Shown: positions 49,675-60,098, numbered from the stretch's first letter. The stretch is DNA of 64,000 nucleotides from Pseudomonas sp. 21 (GCF_000955805.1 NZ_JYOA01000003.1:87540-151539); one strand, 5' to 3'. Program-made: numbers and translations. Notes: generated by a model not told the origin, from the sequence alone.

Positions 49675-49690
49675 TCGAAGGCCCGGCGCG

Positions 49691-49963
49691 TCACTCGCCT
49701 TCGTCGAAGTAGTTGTTGATCAGGTCGACCAGCGCCTTGAGCGCCTCGTCGTCCTGCTCACCCTCGGCGGCGAGGTGCAGATTGGTGCCCTTGCCGGCGG
49801 CCAGCATCATCACGGCCATGATGCTCTTGCCGTCCACCGTACTCTCCGGATTGCGACCCACGCGAACCTGGCAGGGGAAGCGCCCTGCTACGCCGACGAA
49901 TTTGGCCGCCGCACGGGCGTGCAGGCCAAGCTTGTTGATGATGGTGACTTCGAGGGCGGGCAT
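49691..49963 (-). CDS. ptsO: Phosphocarrier protein NPr (nitrogen PTS HPr)
   Basis: This 90-residue HPr-like protein has the active His in LHARAAAKFVGVA (His16) and the MMLAAGKG regulatory serine-type region replaced as usual for NPr. It relays phosphate from EI-Ntr (PtsP) to PtsN. It is last in the rpoN-hpf-ptsN-rapZ-ptsO cluster, 34 bp after rapZ. It converges with the ZIP gene. Confidence 0.95.
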   Translation of the reverse strand: MPALEVTIINKLGLHARAAAKFVGVAGRFPCQVRVGRNPESTVDGKSIMAVMMLAAGKGTNLHLAAEGEQDDEALKALVDLINNYFDEGE

Positions 49964-49997
49964 CGCGAGGGGCTGTCCTTTTGTTGTCTGTCGCTGC

Positions 49998-50855
49998 TTA
50001 GCTCAGGTCGCGGTGGCGAATCTGTACGTTGGTGAGGGTTTCCTTGAGGGCCTGACCAATGCGCTCGGCAATGTAGGTCGAGCGGTGCTGGCCACCGGTG
50101 CAGCCGATGGCGATGGTCACGTAGGCCCGGTTGCTCGCGGCGAAGCGAGGCAGCCATTTGTTCAGGTAGGCGAGGATATCCTGGTACATCTCCTCGACGT
50201 CCGGTTGCGCCGCCAGGTACTCCTGGACTTCCGTTTCCAGCCCGGTGTGCTCGCGCAGTTCGGGTTTCCAGTACGGATTGGGCAGGCAGCGCACGTCGAA
50301 CACCAGGTCCGCGTCCACCGGCATGCCGCGCTTGAAGCCGAAGGATTCGACCAGGAAGGCGGTGCCCAGTTCGGGCTTGTTCAGCAGGCGCAGCTTGAGC
50401 ACGTCGCGCAGCTGGTAGAGGTTCAGGTTGGTGGTGTTGAGCTTGAGATCGGCCAGGTCGGCGATCGGCGCCAGCAGGTTCGACTCGTCGCTGATGGCCT
50501 CGGCCAGGGAGCGGGTGTCGGTGGTCAGCGGGTGGCGCCGGCGAGTCTCGGAGAAGCGTTTGAGCAGCGTCTCATCATCGGCATCGAGGTACAGCACGTC
50601 GCACTGGATATGCTTGTCGCGGGCTTCCTGCAGCAGCTCGGGGAAACGCTGCAGCTGGCTGGGCAGGTTGCGCGCGTCGATGGACACCGCCACCTGCGGG
50701 TGCAGCAACTCGGTGTGCAGCAGCGCGCGCTGGGCCAGGTCAGGGAGGAGGCTGGCCGGCAGGTTGTCGATGCAGTAGAAGCCGTTGTCCTCGAGCACAT
50801 TGAGCGCGGTGCTCTTGCCCGAGCCGGATCTCCCACTGATGATGATCAGGCGCAT
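49998..50855 (-). CDS. rapZ: RNase adapter protein RapZ
   Basis: The 285-residue P-loop protein has Walker A GRSGSGKS at residues 8-15 and the C-terminal [16 protein letters not shown] motif. In E. coli RapZ guides RNase E to the GlmZ sRNA and adjusts GlcN6P synthesis for the cell wall. Whether the same RNA pathway exists in pseudomonads is not shown here. Its start is 2 bp from the ptsN stop. Confidence 0.95.
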   Translation of the reverse strand: MRLIIISGRSGSGKSTALNVLEDNGFYCIDNLPASLLPDLAQRALLHTELLHPQVAVSIDARNLPSQLQRFPELLQEARDKHIQCDVLYLDADDETLLKRFSETRRRHPLTTDTRSLAEAISDESNLLAPIADLADLKLNTTNLNLYQLRDVLKLRLLNKPELGTAFLVESFGFKRGMPVDADLVFDVRCLPNPYWKPELREHTGLETEVQEYLAAQPDVEEMYQDILAYLNKWLPRFAASNRAYVTIAIGCTGGQHRSTYIAERIGQALKETLTNVQIRHRDLS

Positions 50856-50857
50856 GA

Positions 50858-51325
50858 TCAGTGCCCGTTGTTCTGGAAGTCCACGACGATCCGGTACAGG
50901 TCCTCGCCGTTGGCGGCGTGACGCAGGCGGTCGCGGACGTCGGAGCGGTCGAGCATGGAGGCGATCTGCCGCAGCAGTTCCAGGTGTTCCTCGGTGGCCG
51001 CTTCCGGCACCAGCAGCACGAACACCAGGTCGACCGGCGCGCCGTCGAGGGCGTCGAAGTCTACCGGATGATCAAGGTGCAGGATGGCGCTGATCGGCGA
51101 CTGGCAGCCGGGGAGGCGGCAGTGCGGAATGGCGATGCCATTGCCGAAGCCGGTGGAGCCCAGGCGTTCCCGGGCCACCAGGCTGTCGAAGATGTCTTGG
51201 GAATCGAAACCCGGCAGCTCGCGAGCCACCAGGTTGGCGATTTGTTCGAGGACACGTTTTTTGCTGCCGCCCGGCACGTTCACGAGGGAACGGCCGGGGG
51301 TCAGGATTTGCTCAAGTCGGATCAT
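50858..51325 (-). CDS. ptsN: PTS IIA-like nitrogen regulatory protein PtsN
   Basis: The 155-residue EIIA-Ntr has the phosphorylated His in [12 protein letters not shown] (His68 region) and the family start [27 protein letters not shown]. It is the terminal phosphate acceptor of the nitrogen PTS and controls potassium, nitrogen and carbon metabolism by protein contacts. Located 9 bp after hpf. Confidence 0.96.
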   Translation of the reverse strand: MIRLEQILTPGRSLVNVPGGSKKRVLEQIANLVARELPGFDSQDIFDSLVARERLGSTGFGNGIAIPHCRLPGCQSPISAILHLDHPVDFDALDGAPVDLVFVLLVPEAATEEHLELLRQIASMLDRSDVRDRLRHAANGEDLYRIVVDFQNNGH

Positions 51326-51334
51326 AGAGAGGGG

Positions 51335-51643
51335 TTAACGGACGCCAACACCTTGCTGGCGTTCGAGGTATTTTTCCTTGTGCTTGATCAGTTGGCGGTC
51401 GAGCTTGTCGGTGAGCAGGTCGATGGCCGCGTACATGTCTTCATGTTCGGCGCAGGCCACCACTTCGCCACCGGCGATGTGGAGGGTGGCTTCAATTTTC
51501 TGCTTCAGCTTCTCGACCTCCATGATGACCTGAACATTGGTGATCTTGTCGAAGTGGCGCTCCAGTCGGCCAAGTTTCTCGCCGACATAGTCGCGCAGGG
51601 CGTCGGTCACATCCAGTTGATGTCCACTGATGTTGACTTGCAT
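51335..51643 (-). CDS. hpf: Ribosome hibernation promoting factor (short form)
   Basis: The 102-residue HPF/YfiA-type protein (MQVNISGHQLDVTDALRDYVGEKL) binds the 30S subunit in stationary phase and promotes 100S dimers. It has the one-domain short form typical of gammaproteobacteria. Strong AAGGAG RBS. It lies between rpoN and ptsN, the usual order. Confidence 0.95.
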   Translation of the reverse strand: MQVNISGHQLDVTDALRDYVGEKLGRLERHFDKITNVQVIMEVEKLKQKIEATLHIAGGEVVACAEHEDMYAAIDLLTDKLDRQLIKHKEKYLERQQGVGVR

Positions 51644-51721
51644 ACCGCTTTCTCCTTGTTGCCCGTGTGTAAGTGGCAGGTTAGGGGGCCTGCCGCCGGA
51701 ACACCTTGGCGTGGATCAACG

Positions 51722-53224
51722 TCACACCAGCCGCTTGCGCTCGCTCGAGGGAGAGATTCCTAGGGACTCCCGGTACTTGGCGACGGTACGACGTGCCACT
51801 TGAATGCCCTGTGCCTCCAGTAAACCAGCGATCTTGCTGTCACTCAATGGCTTTTTCGGACTTTCCGCCGCGACCAGTTTCTTGATGATCGCGCGGATCG
51901 CGGTGGACGAGCACTCGCCGCCCTCGGAGGTGCTGACGTGGCTGGAGAAGAAGTACTTCAGCTCGAAGATGCCACGGGGCGTGTGCATGAACTTCTGCGT
52001 GGTGACGCGGGAGATGGTCGATTCGTGCATGCCCACCGCTTCGGCGATGTCATGCAGGACCAGCGGCTTCATCGCCTCTTCGCCGTATTCGAGGAAGCCG
52101 CGCTGGTGCTCGACGATCTGCGTCGCCACCTTCATCAGCGTCTCGTTGCGGCTCTGCAGGCTCTTGATGAACCAGCGCGCTTCCTGCAGCTGGTTGCGCA
52201 TGAAGGTATTGTCGGCGCTGGAGTCGGCACGGCGCACGAGACCCGCGTACTGCGAGTTCACGCGCAGACGCGGCACCGCTTCCTGGTTCAGTTCCACCAG
52301 CCAGCGGTCGTTGTTCTTCCGAACGATGACATCCGGGACGACGTACTCGGCTTCGCCGGACTCGATCTGCGAGCCGGGGCGCGGGTGCAGCGACTGGATC
52401 AGCTCGATGGTCTCGCGCAGCTCGTCTTCCTTGAGCTTCATGCGCCGCATCAGCTGGCTGTAATCGCGGCTGCCAAGCAGGTCCAGGTGATCGCTGACCA
52501 GACGGATGGCCTCGGCCAGCAGGTAGGTCTTGGTTGGCATCTGACGCAATTGCAGGAGCAGGCATTCGCGCAGGTTGCGCGCACCGACGCCAGCGGGTTC
52601 GAGCTGCTGCACGCGGCGCAGGACGACTTCCACTTCATCCATCTCCACGCCCAGTTCCGGGTCGATGGAGGCGAGGATGTCGTCGAGGGACTCGTCGAGG
52701 TAACCGTCATCCGTGATGCCGTCGATGATGCTCAGGGCGATCAGGCGGTCGGTGTCGGACATCGGCAGGAGGTTGAGCTGCCACAGCAGATGGCTCTGCA
52801 GGCTTTCGCCGGCGGAGGTGCGGGAGGTGAAGTCCCACTCGTCGTCATCGTTGCTGGGCAGGCTGCTGGCGCTGGTCTGGTAGATGTCTTCCCAGGCGGT
52901 ATCGACCGGCAGCTCGTTGGGGATGCGCTCGGCCCACTGGTCCTCGTCAAGGCTGTCGACGCTGGGTGTGGTGCTTTCCTGGAAATTGTCCTGGGAACTG
53001 CTGCTGGTGCCGTTGGCGCCAGACTCGGCACCGTCCGCCATGGGATCGCTGTTGTCGAAATCCTCGCCTTCTTCCTGGCGCTCCAGCATCGGGTTGGACT
53101 CCAGGGCTTCCTGGATTTCCTGTTGGAGGTCCAGCGTGGAGAGCTGGAGCAGTCGGATGGCCTGTTGCAGCTGCGGAGTCATCGTCAGCTGCTGGCCCAT
53201 CTTGAGGACTAGCGATGGTTTCAT
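51722..53224 (-). CDS. rpoN: RNA polymerase sigma-54 factor RpoN
   Basis: This 500-residue sigma-54 has region I ([29 protein letters not shown]), an acidic region II (residues about 50-115, rich in Asp/Glu/Ser), and the core-binding domain. The HTH and the RpoN box [10 protein letters not shown] near residue 475 complete it. It directs transcription of nitrogen, flagellar, pilus and virulence genes with enhancer-binding proteins. It is the first of the ptsN-type cluster; a 255-bp gap to lptB probably carries its promoter. Confidence 0.97.
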   Translation of the reverse strand: MKPSLVLKMGQQLTMTPQLQQAIRLLQLSTLDLQQEIQEALESNPMLERQEEGEDFDNSDPMADGAESGANGTSSSSQDNFQESTTPSVDSLDEDQWAERIPNELPVDTAWEDIYQTSASSLPSNDDDEWDFTSRTSAGESLQSHLLWQLNLLPMSDTDRLIALSIIDGITDDGYLDESLDDILASIDPELGVEMDEVEVVLRRVQQLEPAGVGARNLRECLLLQLRQMPTKTYLLAEAIRLVSDHLDLLGSRDYSQLMRRMKLKEDELRETIELIQSLHPRPGSQIESGEAEYVVPDVIVRKNNDRWLVELNQEAVPRLRVNSQYAGLVRRADSSADNTFMRNQLQEARWFIKSLQSRNETLMKVATQIVEHQRGFLEYGEEAMKPLVLHDIAEAVGMHESTISRVTTQKFMHTPRGIFELKYFFSSHVSTSEGGECSSTAIRAIIKKLVAAESPKKPLSDSKIAGLLEAQGIQVARRTVAKYRESLGISPSSERKRLV

Positions 53225-53448
53225 GGCTGGAACTAGGCACCTTGTTCGCTGGCGCGAAGCGCGCCATATCCACGACTACGGACACCGGGGTGCCGCGAGG
53301 AAGCAAATTATATGCCTGAGTTTGGACGCTTTGCCTAGGGGCTGTCGACCTTTCGTTACAACCCGGTTGCGCCGGCGCAGGACAGGCAGCCGGGTACGTC
53401 GCGGAGCGGCCGACGAGCCGCGCCACGCTTGGGGCAGAGGTGGAGCTG

Positions 53449-53470
53449 CCGCGCCCTGGCAAGGGCGCGG
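53449..53470 (-). terminator. Hairpin after lptB, weak terminator candidate
   Basis: A perfect 9-bp stem CCGCGCCCT/AGGGCGCGG with a 4-nt loop lies just past the lptB stop on the minus strand. No T run follows, so it may attenuate read-through into rpoN without fully stopping it. Confidence 0.4.
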
Positions 53471-53479
53471 TACAGGGCC

Positions 53480-54205
53480 TTAGAGGCGGAACTCGTGGCC
53501 CAGGTAGACTTCCTTCACCAGGTCGTTGGCGAGGATGCTCTCGGCGCTGCCTTCGGCGATCAGCTGACCGTCGTTGACGATGTACGCCGTTTCGCAGATG
53601 TCCAGGGTTTCGCGGACGTTGTGGTCGGTGATCAGGACACCGATGCCCTTGGCCTTGAGGTGATGGATGATCTGCTTGATGTCGCCCACGGAGATGGGGT
53701 CGACGCCGGCGAAGGGTTCGTCCAGCAGAATGAACTTCGGCGAACTGGCCAGCGCGCGGGCGATTTCCACGCGGCGACGCTCACCACCGGACAGGCTCAT
53801 GCCGAGGTTGTCGCGGATGTGGTGGATGTGGAACTCCTCGAGCAGGCCTTCCAGGGCTTCCTGGCGGCCGGCGCGATCGAGGTCGCTGCGGGTCTCGAGG
53901 ATCGCTCCGATGTTGTCCGCCACCGACAGCTTGCGGAAGATCGAGGCTTCCTGCGGCAGGTAGCCGATGCCGGCGCGGGCGCGGCCGTGCATGGGCAGGT
54001 GGGTGACATCCTGCTCGTCGATGCGCACGACGCCCTGATCGGCACGGACCAGGCCGACGATCATGTAGAAGCAGGTGGTCTTGCCCGCTCCGTTGGGGCC
54101 GAGCAGGCCGACGATCTGCCCGCTCTCGATGCTCATGCTGACGTCGCGGACGACTTGCCGGCTCTTGTAGCTCTTGGCGAGGTGCTGGGCGGTTAGCGTA
54201 GCCAT
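53480..54205 (-). CDS. lptB: LPS export ABC transporter ATP-binding protein LptB
   Basis: The 241-residue ATPase powers LPS extraction from the inner membrane with LptFG. Walker [10 protein letters not shown], signature [15 protein letters not shown] and Walker [13 protein letters not shown] are intact. The last gene of kdsD-kdsC-lptC-lptA-lptB, its ATG overlaps the lptA stop by 1 bp. Confidence 0.97.
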   Translation of the reverse strand: MATLTAQHLAKSYKSRQVVRDVSMSIESGQIVGLLGPNGAGKTTCFYMIVGLVRADQGVVRIDEQDVTHLPMHGRARAGIGYLPQEASIFRKLSVADNIGAILETRSDLDRAGRQEALEGLLEEFHIHHIRDNLGMSLSGGERRRVEIARALASSPKFILLDEPFAGVDPISVGDIKQIIHHLKAKGIGVLITDHNVRETLDICETAYIVNDGQLIAEGSAESILANDLVKEVYLGHEFRL

Positions 54206-54741
54206 TACTGCGCTTGATCCTGCTTTTTCTTGGGCTGGATGACCATGTCGATACGCGGGCGCGGCGTGGTCACCTGGGAGCCGGTGGCGCGGCCTGCGTT
54301 GACGATCTGGCGCTGGGTGTCATAGACGATCTTCTCGCCTTCGAAGGTGTTGCCTTCCTGGATCACCTTGGCCTGGTCGATCAGGACGACGCGGTTCTGC
54401 GAGACGAAGTACTGGATGGTCAGGCCGTAGGCCTGGGTGATCTGCTTGTCCGGCGCCGGCTTCTGTTCGAAGTACGCGGGTTTGCCGACCGAGGTGACGA
54501 CCTCGATCTCGCCGTCCTTGTTCTGCTTGAGCGTAACGGTGTTGCCAGTCAGCTTCATGCTGCCCTGGGTTACCACCACGTCGCCGCGATACACGGCCAC
54601 GCCCTGCTTGTCATCCAGTTCGGCGCTGTCGGCCTGGACGCGGATCGGCTGTTCCCGGTCGGTGGGAAGAGCCCAGGCGGCAGAGCTGCCGATAGCGGCG
54701 GCGAGGCTGAAAAGAAGGGGGAGGGTGTTAACGAGCCTCAT
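54205..54741 (-). CDS. lptA: LPS transport periplasmic protein LptA (LptH)
   Basis: The 178-residue exported protein (signal peptide ending AAWALPTD) has the beta-jellyroll OstA/LptA repeats: [30 protein letters not shown]. It forms the LPS bridge across the periplasm; in Pseudomonas the protein is called LptH. It overlaps lptC by 14 bp. Confidence 0.94.
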   Translation of the reverse strand: MRLVNTLPLLFSLAAAIGSSAAWALPTDREQPIRVQADSAELDDKQGVAVYRGDVVVTQGSMKLTGNTVTLKQNKDGEIEVVTSVGKPAYFEQKPAPDKQITQAYGLTIQYFVSQNRVVLIDQAKVIQEGNTFEGEKIVYDTQRQIVNAGRATGSQVTTPRPRIDMVIQPKKKQDQAQ

Positions 54742-55300
54742 GCTGACCTCTTACGTTGGACAGCAGGAGCATCCGGCTGTCTTTCAGATACGCTTTCATG
54801 CCAACTGCCGTGGTCACACCATTGGGTTCGGTGATCTTCACGGGCTGGTCAGTCTGCGCATAGTCCTTGTCTGGGAACACCGTCATGCGCGAGGTGTTGA
54901 GCAGGAGCGTGCGCTGCTGCGCGTCGGTGCGCGCGACGCGCACGTCGTCGATCAGCTCGACCTGCTTGCCTTCGGGGGCCACTTCGGCGCGAACGCTCTG
55001 GACATGCCACGGCTGAGGCTCATTCTCCCGGTGGAAGTAGAGGTCGGGCGTGGTGACCAGGGTCACGTCGCTTGCTTTCAGGTGTTCGAGTTTGTCGGCG
55101 GTCATCTCGTAGGCGAGGGAGCCGTCGACGCGGTACTGAACGCTCTTGGCATTCACCACATAGAAATCGATGGCGTCGCTGGTCTGCGACTTGAGTTGCC
55201 GCTCGTTGAAGTCCAGGCGCACGTTCCAGTAATAGCCGAGGGCGATCAGCCCGATGGCGATCAGGGCGAACAGCAGCTTCTGTTGGAATGTCTTGGGCAT
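54728..55300 (-). CDS. lptC: LPS export system protein LptC
   Basis: This 190-residue bitopic protein has an N-terminal helix (about residues 7-24) and a periplasmic jellyroll similar to LptA, with FYVVNAKSVQYRVDGSLAYEMTADKLEHL. It passes LPS from LptBFG to LptA. It overlaps lptA and lies 8 bp after kdsC. Confidence 0.93.
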   Translation of the reverse strand: MPKTFQQKLLFALIAIGLIALGYYWNVRLDFNERQLKSQTSDAIDFYVVNAKSVQYRVDGSLAYEMTADKLEHLKASDVTLVTTPDLYFHRENEPQPWHVQSVRAEVAPEGKQVELIDDVRVARTDAQQRTLLLNTSRMTVFPDKDYAQTDQPVKITEPNGVTTAVGMKAYLKDSRMLLLSNVRGQHEAR

Positions 55301-55308
55301 GTTCGGCT

Positions 55309-55833
55309 CTAGAGATACGCGTTCTGGGCAGCTTCGAGGTTGCCCTGGGCGCGCAGGATCAGTTCGCAGAACTCGCGGGCGGCGCCTTCGCCGCCACGGG
55401 CCTGGGTCACACCGTCGGCGTGCTGACGGACGAAAGCGTCGCCGCTGGCGACTGCCATGCCGAGGCCAGCACGGCGAATGGCCGGCAGGTCGGGCAGATC
55501 GTCGCCCAGATAGGCGACTTCTTCATAGCCTAGACCCAGTTCGGCGAGCAGTTCGTCGAGGGCGACCAGCTTGTCCTCGCGGCCCTGGAACAGGTGGTTG
55601 ATGCCCAGGTTCTTCGCCCGGCGCTCGACCACCGGGCTCGAACGGCCGGTGATGATCGCGGTGCGCACGCCAGCGTTCATCAGCATCTTGATGCCCTGGC
55701 CGTCCAGGGTGTTGAAGGTCTTGAACTCGCCGCCGTCGGGGAGGAAGTAGAGCTTGCCGTCGGTGAGCACGCCATCGACGTCGAATACCGCCAGGCGGAC
55801 CGCTTTCGCGCGTTGCAGCAGGTCGGAGGTCAT
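55309..55833 (-). CDS. kdsC: 3-deoxy-D-manno-octulosonate 8-phosphate phosphatase KdsC
   Basis: The 174-residue HAD phosphatase has motif I VFDVDGVLTDG and motif IV GDDLPDLP. It removes phosphate from Kdo-8-P to give Kdo for the LPS core. It is directly adjacent to kdsD with no gap (kdsD stop next to the kdsC start). Confidence 0.95.
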   Translation of the reverse strand: MTSDLLQRAKAVRLAVFDVDGVLTDGKLYFLPDGGEFKTFNTLDGQGIKMLMNAGVRTAIITGRSSPVVERRAKNLGINHLFQGREDKLVALDELLAELGLGYEEVAYLGDDLPDLPAIRRAGLGMAVASGDAFVRQHADGVTQARGGEGAAREFCELILRAQGNLEAAQNAYL

Positions 55834-56808
55834 TCAGATGACTCCAGCACGGGTCAGGTCGTGGACGTGCAGGACGCCGACCGGGTGGTCCTTGTCGTCG
55901 ACCACCACCAGTACGTTGATCTTGTAGTCGTCCATGATCTTCAGCGCTTCGGCGGCGAGCATGTCCGGGCGGGCGGTCTTGCCGTGCACGGTCATCACCT
56001 GGTCGATGGTCACCTGGCGGAAGTCCAGCCCCTTGTCCAGGGTGCGGCGCAGGTCGCCGTCGGTGAAGACCCCGGCCAGGCGGCCGTCTTCGCCGAGGAT
56101 GACGGTCATGCCCAGGCCCTTGCGGGTCATTTCCAGCAGGGCGCCGCTGAGCGAGGTGCCGGGGGAAACCTGCGGCAATGCTTCACCCACGTGCATGATG
56201 TTTTCCACTTTCAGCAACAATCGACGGCCCAGTGCGCCGCCCGGATGCGAGAAAGCGAAGTCTTCGGCGGTGAAGCCGCGGGCCTCCAGCAGGGCGATGG
56301 CAAGCGCGTCGCCGATCACCAGGGAGACCGTGGTGGAGGAGGTCGGTGCCAGGTTCAGCGAACAGGCTTCGTGCTCGACGCTGGCGTCCAGGTTGACTGC
56401 GGCGGCCTTGGCCAGCGGCGATTCGGCGTTGCCGGTCATGCTGATCAGGGTGATGCCCAGGCGCTTGATCAGCGGCAGCAGGGTAACGATTTCGGCGGTG
56501 GAGCCGGAGTTGGACAGGGCCAGGACGACGTCGTCCTTGGTGATCATGCCCATGTCGCCGTGGCTGGCCTCGGCCGGGTGCACGAAGAAGGACGGAGTGC
56601 CGGTGCTGGCCAGGGTGGCGGCGATCTTGCGGGCGATGTGCCCGGACTTGCCCATGCCGACCACGACCACGCGGCCCTTGCAGGCCAGCAGCAGCTCGCA
56701 GGCCTGGGAGAAATCGGCGCCAATGCGCGGCAGCAGAGCGTCCACCGAGTCACGCTCGAGGCGGATGGTGCGTTGTGCCGACTGGATGAAATCGTGTTTC
56801 TGGCTCAT
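55834..56808 (-). CDS. kdsD: D-arabinose 5-phosphate isomerase KdsD
   Basis: The 324-residue isomerase makes D-arabinose 5-phosphate from ribulose 5-phosphate for Kdo. An N-terminal SIS domain (GMGKSGHIARKIAATLASTG, LSNSGSTAEI) is followed by two CBS domains. ATG 56808 (MSQKHDF) is preferred over the upstream in-frame start. It is divergent from mlaF. Confidence 0.95.
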   Translation of the reverse strand: MSQKHDFIQSAQRTIRLERDSVDALLPRIGADFSQACELLLACKGRVVVVGMGKSGHIARKIAATLASTGTPSFFVHPAEASHGDMGMITKDDVVLALSNSGSTAEIVTLLPLIKRLGITLISMTGNAESPLAKAAAVNLDASVEHEACSLNLAPTSSTTVSLVIGDALAIALLEARGFTAEDFAFSHPGGALGRRLLLKVENIMHVGEALPQVSPGTSLSGALLEMTRKGLGMTVILGEDGRLAGVFTDGDLRRTLDKGLDFRQVTIDQVMTVHGKTARPDMLAAEALKIMDDYKINVLVVVDDKDHPVGVLHVHDLTRAGVI

Positions 56809-56934
56809 GTTCGAAAGGCGCGGGGCAAAATGAAGTGCGAGATTATAACGGGAAAGCGGCAAAGGCTTCATCACTGGCATCTCAATGTTGAGCGCATTTT
56901 GCTGAACTGTCCCTTAACAGTGGCTTAGCAGCGC

Positions 56935-56964
56935 TTGGGGCGTGGCTTCGCGGGGTGTTATAGT
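56935..56964 (+). promoter_or_regulatory. Predicted sigma-70 promoter of mlaFEDCB
   Basis: TTGGGG (56935-56940) and TATAGT (56959-56964) are 18 bp apart, in the 238-bp gap between kdsD and mlaF. Transcription would start near 56971, about 75 bp before the mlaF ATG. Read by eye. Confidence 0.5.
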
Positions 56965-57046
56965 TCGCGGCCGTTCGGCCTGCCGCGCCGTGTTTCTGCC
57001 GTGTGACAGACGGGGCAACGGACAGCGCCGTGATGAAAGGAGTTCT

Positions 57047-57856
57047 ATGAGCACCAATGACCAATACGCGGTCGAGCTGAAGGGCCTGAGCTTCAAGCGT
57101 GGCACGCGTAAGATTTTCGATAACGTGGACATCCGCATTCCACGCGGCAAGGTCACCGGGATCATGGGGCCGTCGGGGTGTGGCAAGACCACCCTGTTGC
57201 GACTGATCGCCGCCCAGCTGCGACCGGCGAGCGGTGAAGTGTGGGTCAATGGCCAGAACCTTCCCACGCTGGGCCGCAGCGATCTGTTCGACATGCGCAA
57301 GCAGTTCGGTGTGCTGTTCCAGAGCGGCGCGCTGTTCACCGACCTCGATGTCTTCGAGAACGTGGCCTTCCCGCTGCGCGTGCACACTGAGCTGCCCGAG
57401 GACATGATCCGCGACATCGTGCTGATGAAGCTGCAGGCCGTGGGCCTGCGCGGAGCGGTCGAGCTGATGCCGGATGAGCTGTCCGGCGGCATGAAGCGTC
57501 GCGTGGCGCTGGCCCGCGCCATCGCGCTGGACCCGCAGATACTGATGTACGACGAGCCTTTCGTGGGCCAGGATCCGATCGCCATGGGCGTGCTGGTGCG
57601 CCTGATCCGCCTGCTCAACGATGCCCTGGGGATCACCAGCATCGTGGTGTCCCACGACCTCGCGGAAACCGCGAGCATCGCCGACTACATCTATATCGTC
57701 GGCGACGGCCGCGTGCTCGGTCACGGAACGCCGGCCGACCTGCAGGGTCTCGATGATCCGCGGGTTCGCCAGTTCATGAAGGGCATCCCGGATGGTCCGG
57801 TGCCGTTCCACTATCCTGCTCGCGATTACCGCGCCGACCTGCTGGGAGAACGTTGA
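57047..57856 (+). CDS. mlaF: Phospholipid ABC transporter ATP-binding protein MlaF
   Basis: The 269-residue ATPase of the Mla system drives phospholipid movement between the outer and inner membranes. Walker [10 protein letters not shown], signature [15 protein letters not shown] and Walker [13 protein letters not shown] are intact. RBS AAAGGAG is well placed for ATG 57047. First gene of mlaFEDCB; its stop overlaps the mlaE start. Confidence 0.96.
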   Translation: MSTNDQYAVELKGLSFKRGTRKIFDNVDIRIPRGKVTGIMGPSGCGKTTLLRLIAAQLRPASGEVWVNGQNLPTLGRSDLFDMRKQFGVLFQSGALFTDLDVFENVAFPLRVHTELPEDMIRDIVLMKLQAVGLRGAVELMPDELSGGMKRRVALARAIALDPQILMYDEPFVGQDPIAMGVLVRLIRLLNDALGITSIVVSHDLAETASIADYIYIVGDGRVLGHGTPADLQGLDDPRVRQFMKGIPDGPVPFHYPARDYRADLLGER

Positions 57857-58653
57857 TGCGCAAGACTTCACCGCTCGAGCGAGTTCGCCTGCTCGGGCGC
57901 GCGGGCCTCGATGTCCTCGAGTCTCTGGGGCGTTCGACCCTGTTCCTGGTGCACGCCATCTTCGGTCGCCGCGTGCACAGCGGCGCCTTCCAGTTGCTGA
58001 TCAAGCAGCTGTATTCGGTGGGCGTGCTGTCGCTGGCGATCATCGTGGTCTCCGGCCTGTTCATCGGTATGGTGCTGGCCCTGCAGGGCTATAACATCCT
58101 GGCGAGCTACGGCTCCGAGCAGGCAGTCGGCCAGATGGTCGCGCTGACGCTGCTGCGTGAACTGGGGCCGGTAGTGACCGGTCTGTTGTTCGCCGGGCGT
58201 GCGGGCTCCGCGCTGACCGCCGAGATCGGCAACATGAAATCCACTGAGCAGCTGTCCAGCCTGGAGATGATCGGCGTCGACCCGCTCAAGTACATCATCG
58301 CCCCGCGCCTGTGGGCGGGCTTCATCTCGATGCCGCTGCTGGCAGCTATCTTCAGTGTCGTCGGCATCTGGGGCGGAGCCCTGGTCGCCGTGGACTGGCT
58401 GGGTGTGTATGACGGTTCGTACTGGTCGAACATGCAGAACAGCGTGCAGTTCACCAAGGACATTCTCAATGGCGTGATCAAGAGTGTGGTGTTCGCCTTC
58501 GTCGTGACCTGGATCGCCGTGTTCCAGGGTTATGACTGCGAACCCACCTCCGAGGGGATCAGCCGCGCCACCACCCGTACCGTTGTGTATGCCTCCCTGG
58601 CCGTGCTGGGGCTGGACTTCATCCTGACCGCCTTGATGTTTGGAGACTTCTGA
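57856..58653 (+). CDS. mlaE: Phospholipid ABC transporter permease MlaE
   Basis: The 265-residue MlaE permease has five to six helices and the family text [15 protein letters not shown] and [27 protein letters not shown]. The ATG at 57856 overlaps the mlaF stop (TGATG). It forms the membrane core with MlaF, MlaD and MlaB. Confidence 0.95.
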   Translation: MRKTSPLERVRLLGRAGLDVLESLGRSTLFLVHAIFGRRVHSGAFQLLIKQLYSVGVLSLAIIVVSGLFIGMVLALQGYNILASYGSEQAVGQMVALTLLRELGPVVTGLLFAGRAGSALTAEIGNMKSTEQLSSLEMIGVDPLKYIIAPRLWAGFISMPLLAAIFSVVGIWGGALVAVDWLGVYDGSYWSNMQNSVQFTKDILNGVIKSVVFAFVVTWIAVFQGYDCEPTSEGISRATTRTVVYASLAVLGLDFILTALMFGDF

Positions 58654-59126
58654 TGCAAACCCGCACCCTGGAAATCGGTGTAGGCCTGTTCATTCTGGCC
58701 GGCCTGCTGGCCCTGCTGCTGCTGGCCCTGCGTGTCAGCGGACTGACCATCGGCAATTCGGGCGATACCTACAAGCTGTATGCCTACTTCGACAACATTG
58801 CCGGCGTCACCGTGCGTGGCAAGGTCACCATGGCTGGCGTCACCATCGGCAAGGTCACGGCGGTGGACCTGGACCATGACAGCTATCGTGGTCGTGTGAC
58901 CATGGAGATCAATCGCCAGGTCAACAACCTGCCGGACGACTCCACCGCTTCCATCCTGACCGCCGGCCTGCTGGGCGAGAAGTACATCGGCATCAGCGTT
59001 GGTGGCGATGAAGAGCTGCTGAAGGAAGGCGATACCATCAAGGACACCCAGTCGGCACTCGTGCTGGAAGACCTGATCGGCAAGTTCCTGCTGAATTCGG
59101 TCAACAAAGACGACTCGAAGAAATGA
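58653..59126 (+). CDS. mlaD: Phospholipid transport MCE-domain protein MlaD
   Basis: The 157-residue protein has an N-terminal helix (residues about 8-28) and one MCE domain, with YFDNIAGVTVRGKVTMAGVTIGKV and AGLLGEKYIGIS. It forms the periplasmic hexameric ring of the Mla complex. It overlaps mlaE by 1 bp. Confidence 0.95.
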   Translation: MQTRTLEIGVGLFILAGLLALLLLALRVSGLTIGNSGDTYKLYAYFDNIAGVTVRGKVTMAGVTIGKVTAVDLDHDSYRGRVTMEINRQVNNLPDDSTASILTAGLLGEKYIGISVGGDEELLKEGDTIKDTQSALVLEDLIGKFLLNSVNKDDSKK

Positions 59127-59137
59127 GGACTCACTCC

Positions 59138-59785
59138 ATGTTGAAAACCTTGCGCCGTGGCTTCCTGGTTCTGCTCGCGATCCTGCCGCTGTTCGCCCAG
59201 GCCGAACAGACCGCCCAGCAGGTCGTGCAGCAGACCGTCGACAGTCTGCTGTCGGACCTTAAGACCAACAAGGCCAGCTACAAGGCCAATCCCCAGGCGT
59301 TCTACGACACCCTGAACCGCATCCTCGGCCCGGTCGTGGACTCCGAGGGCATTGCCAGGGGCGTGATGACCGTCAAGTACTCCCGCCAGGCGAGTCCGGA
59401 GCAGGTCAAGCGCTTCGAGGAAACCTTCAAGAACAGCCTGTTCCAGTTCTACGGCAATGCGCTGCTGGAGTACGACAACCAGGACATTCGCGTGCTGAAC
59501 ACCGGCAAGCAGGAGCAGGACCGCGCTTCGGTGAACATGGAAGTGGTCGGTGGCAGTGGTGCCGTCTATCCGGTGCAGTACACCATGGTCAAGCAGGGCA
59601 GCGACTGGCGCCTGCGTAACGTGATCATCAACGGCATCAACATCGGCAAGCTGTTCCGTGACCAGTTCGCCGATTCCATGCAGAAGAACCGCAACGACCT
59701 GGAAGCCACCATCGCCGGTTGGGGCCAGGTGGTCGCCAAGGCCAAGGACGCTGCCAAGGGCCAGCCGGAAGGCGGCGCAGAATGA
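59138..59785 (+). CDS. mlaC: Periplasmic phospholipid-binding protein MlaC
   Basis: The 215-residue protein has a signal peptide (ending LFAQAEQ) and the Tol-tolerance/MlaC fold, with NRILGPVVDSEGIARGVM and WRLRNVIINGINIG. It shuttles phospholipid between MlaA and MlaD. ATG 59138 has GAGG upstream; ATG 59123 overlapping the mlaD stop would add five residues. Confidence 0.93.
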   Translation: MLKTLRRGFLVLLAILPLFAQAEQTAQQVVQQTVDSLLSDLKTNKASYKANPQAFYDTLNRILGPVVDSEGIARGVMTVKYSRQASPEQVKRFEETFKNSLFQFYGNALLEYDNQDIRVLNTGKQEQDRASVNMEVVGGSGAVYPVQYTMVKQGSDWRLRNVIINGINIGKLFRDQFADSMQKNRNDLEATIAGWGQVVAKAKDAAKGQPEGGAE

Positions 59786-60090
59786 GTCAGGGCAGTATCA
59801 CGGAGCGTAGCGAGGGCGAACTGTCCCTCGCTGGCGTGCTGGACTACAGCACCGGCCCCGCGCTGCGTCAGCAGGGCGCCCGGCTGATTGCATCCAGCAA
59901 GGCCGGCGCGCTGCGCCTGGACTGCTCGGCAGTGGAGCGCTCCAGCAGCGTCGGATTGTCGCTGCTGCTGTCCTATACCCGTGATGCGCGCAAGGCCGGC
60001 AAGACGCTGCAGATCTCCGGCCTGCCCAAGGACATGCAGGAGATCGCCACGGTCGGCGAGCTCCTGGAGATCCTGCCGTTACAGCATTGA
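59782..60090 (+). CDS. mlaB: STAS-domain protein MlaB
   Basis: This 102-residue STAS-domain subunit binds MlaF in the cytoplasm and is needed for its ATPase activity. The SSVGLSLLLSYTRDARKAGKTLQISGLP segment is the typical STAS helix. The start overlaps the mlaC stop (ATGA). A terminator follows. Confidence 0.92.
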   Translation: MSQGSITERSEGELSLAGVLDYSTGPALRQQGARLIASSKAGALRLDCSAVERSSSVGLSLLLSYTRDARKAGKTLQISGLPKDMQEIATVGELLEILPLQH

Positions 60091-60098
60091 AACACTGA

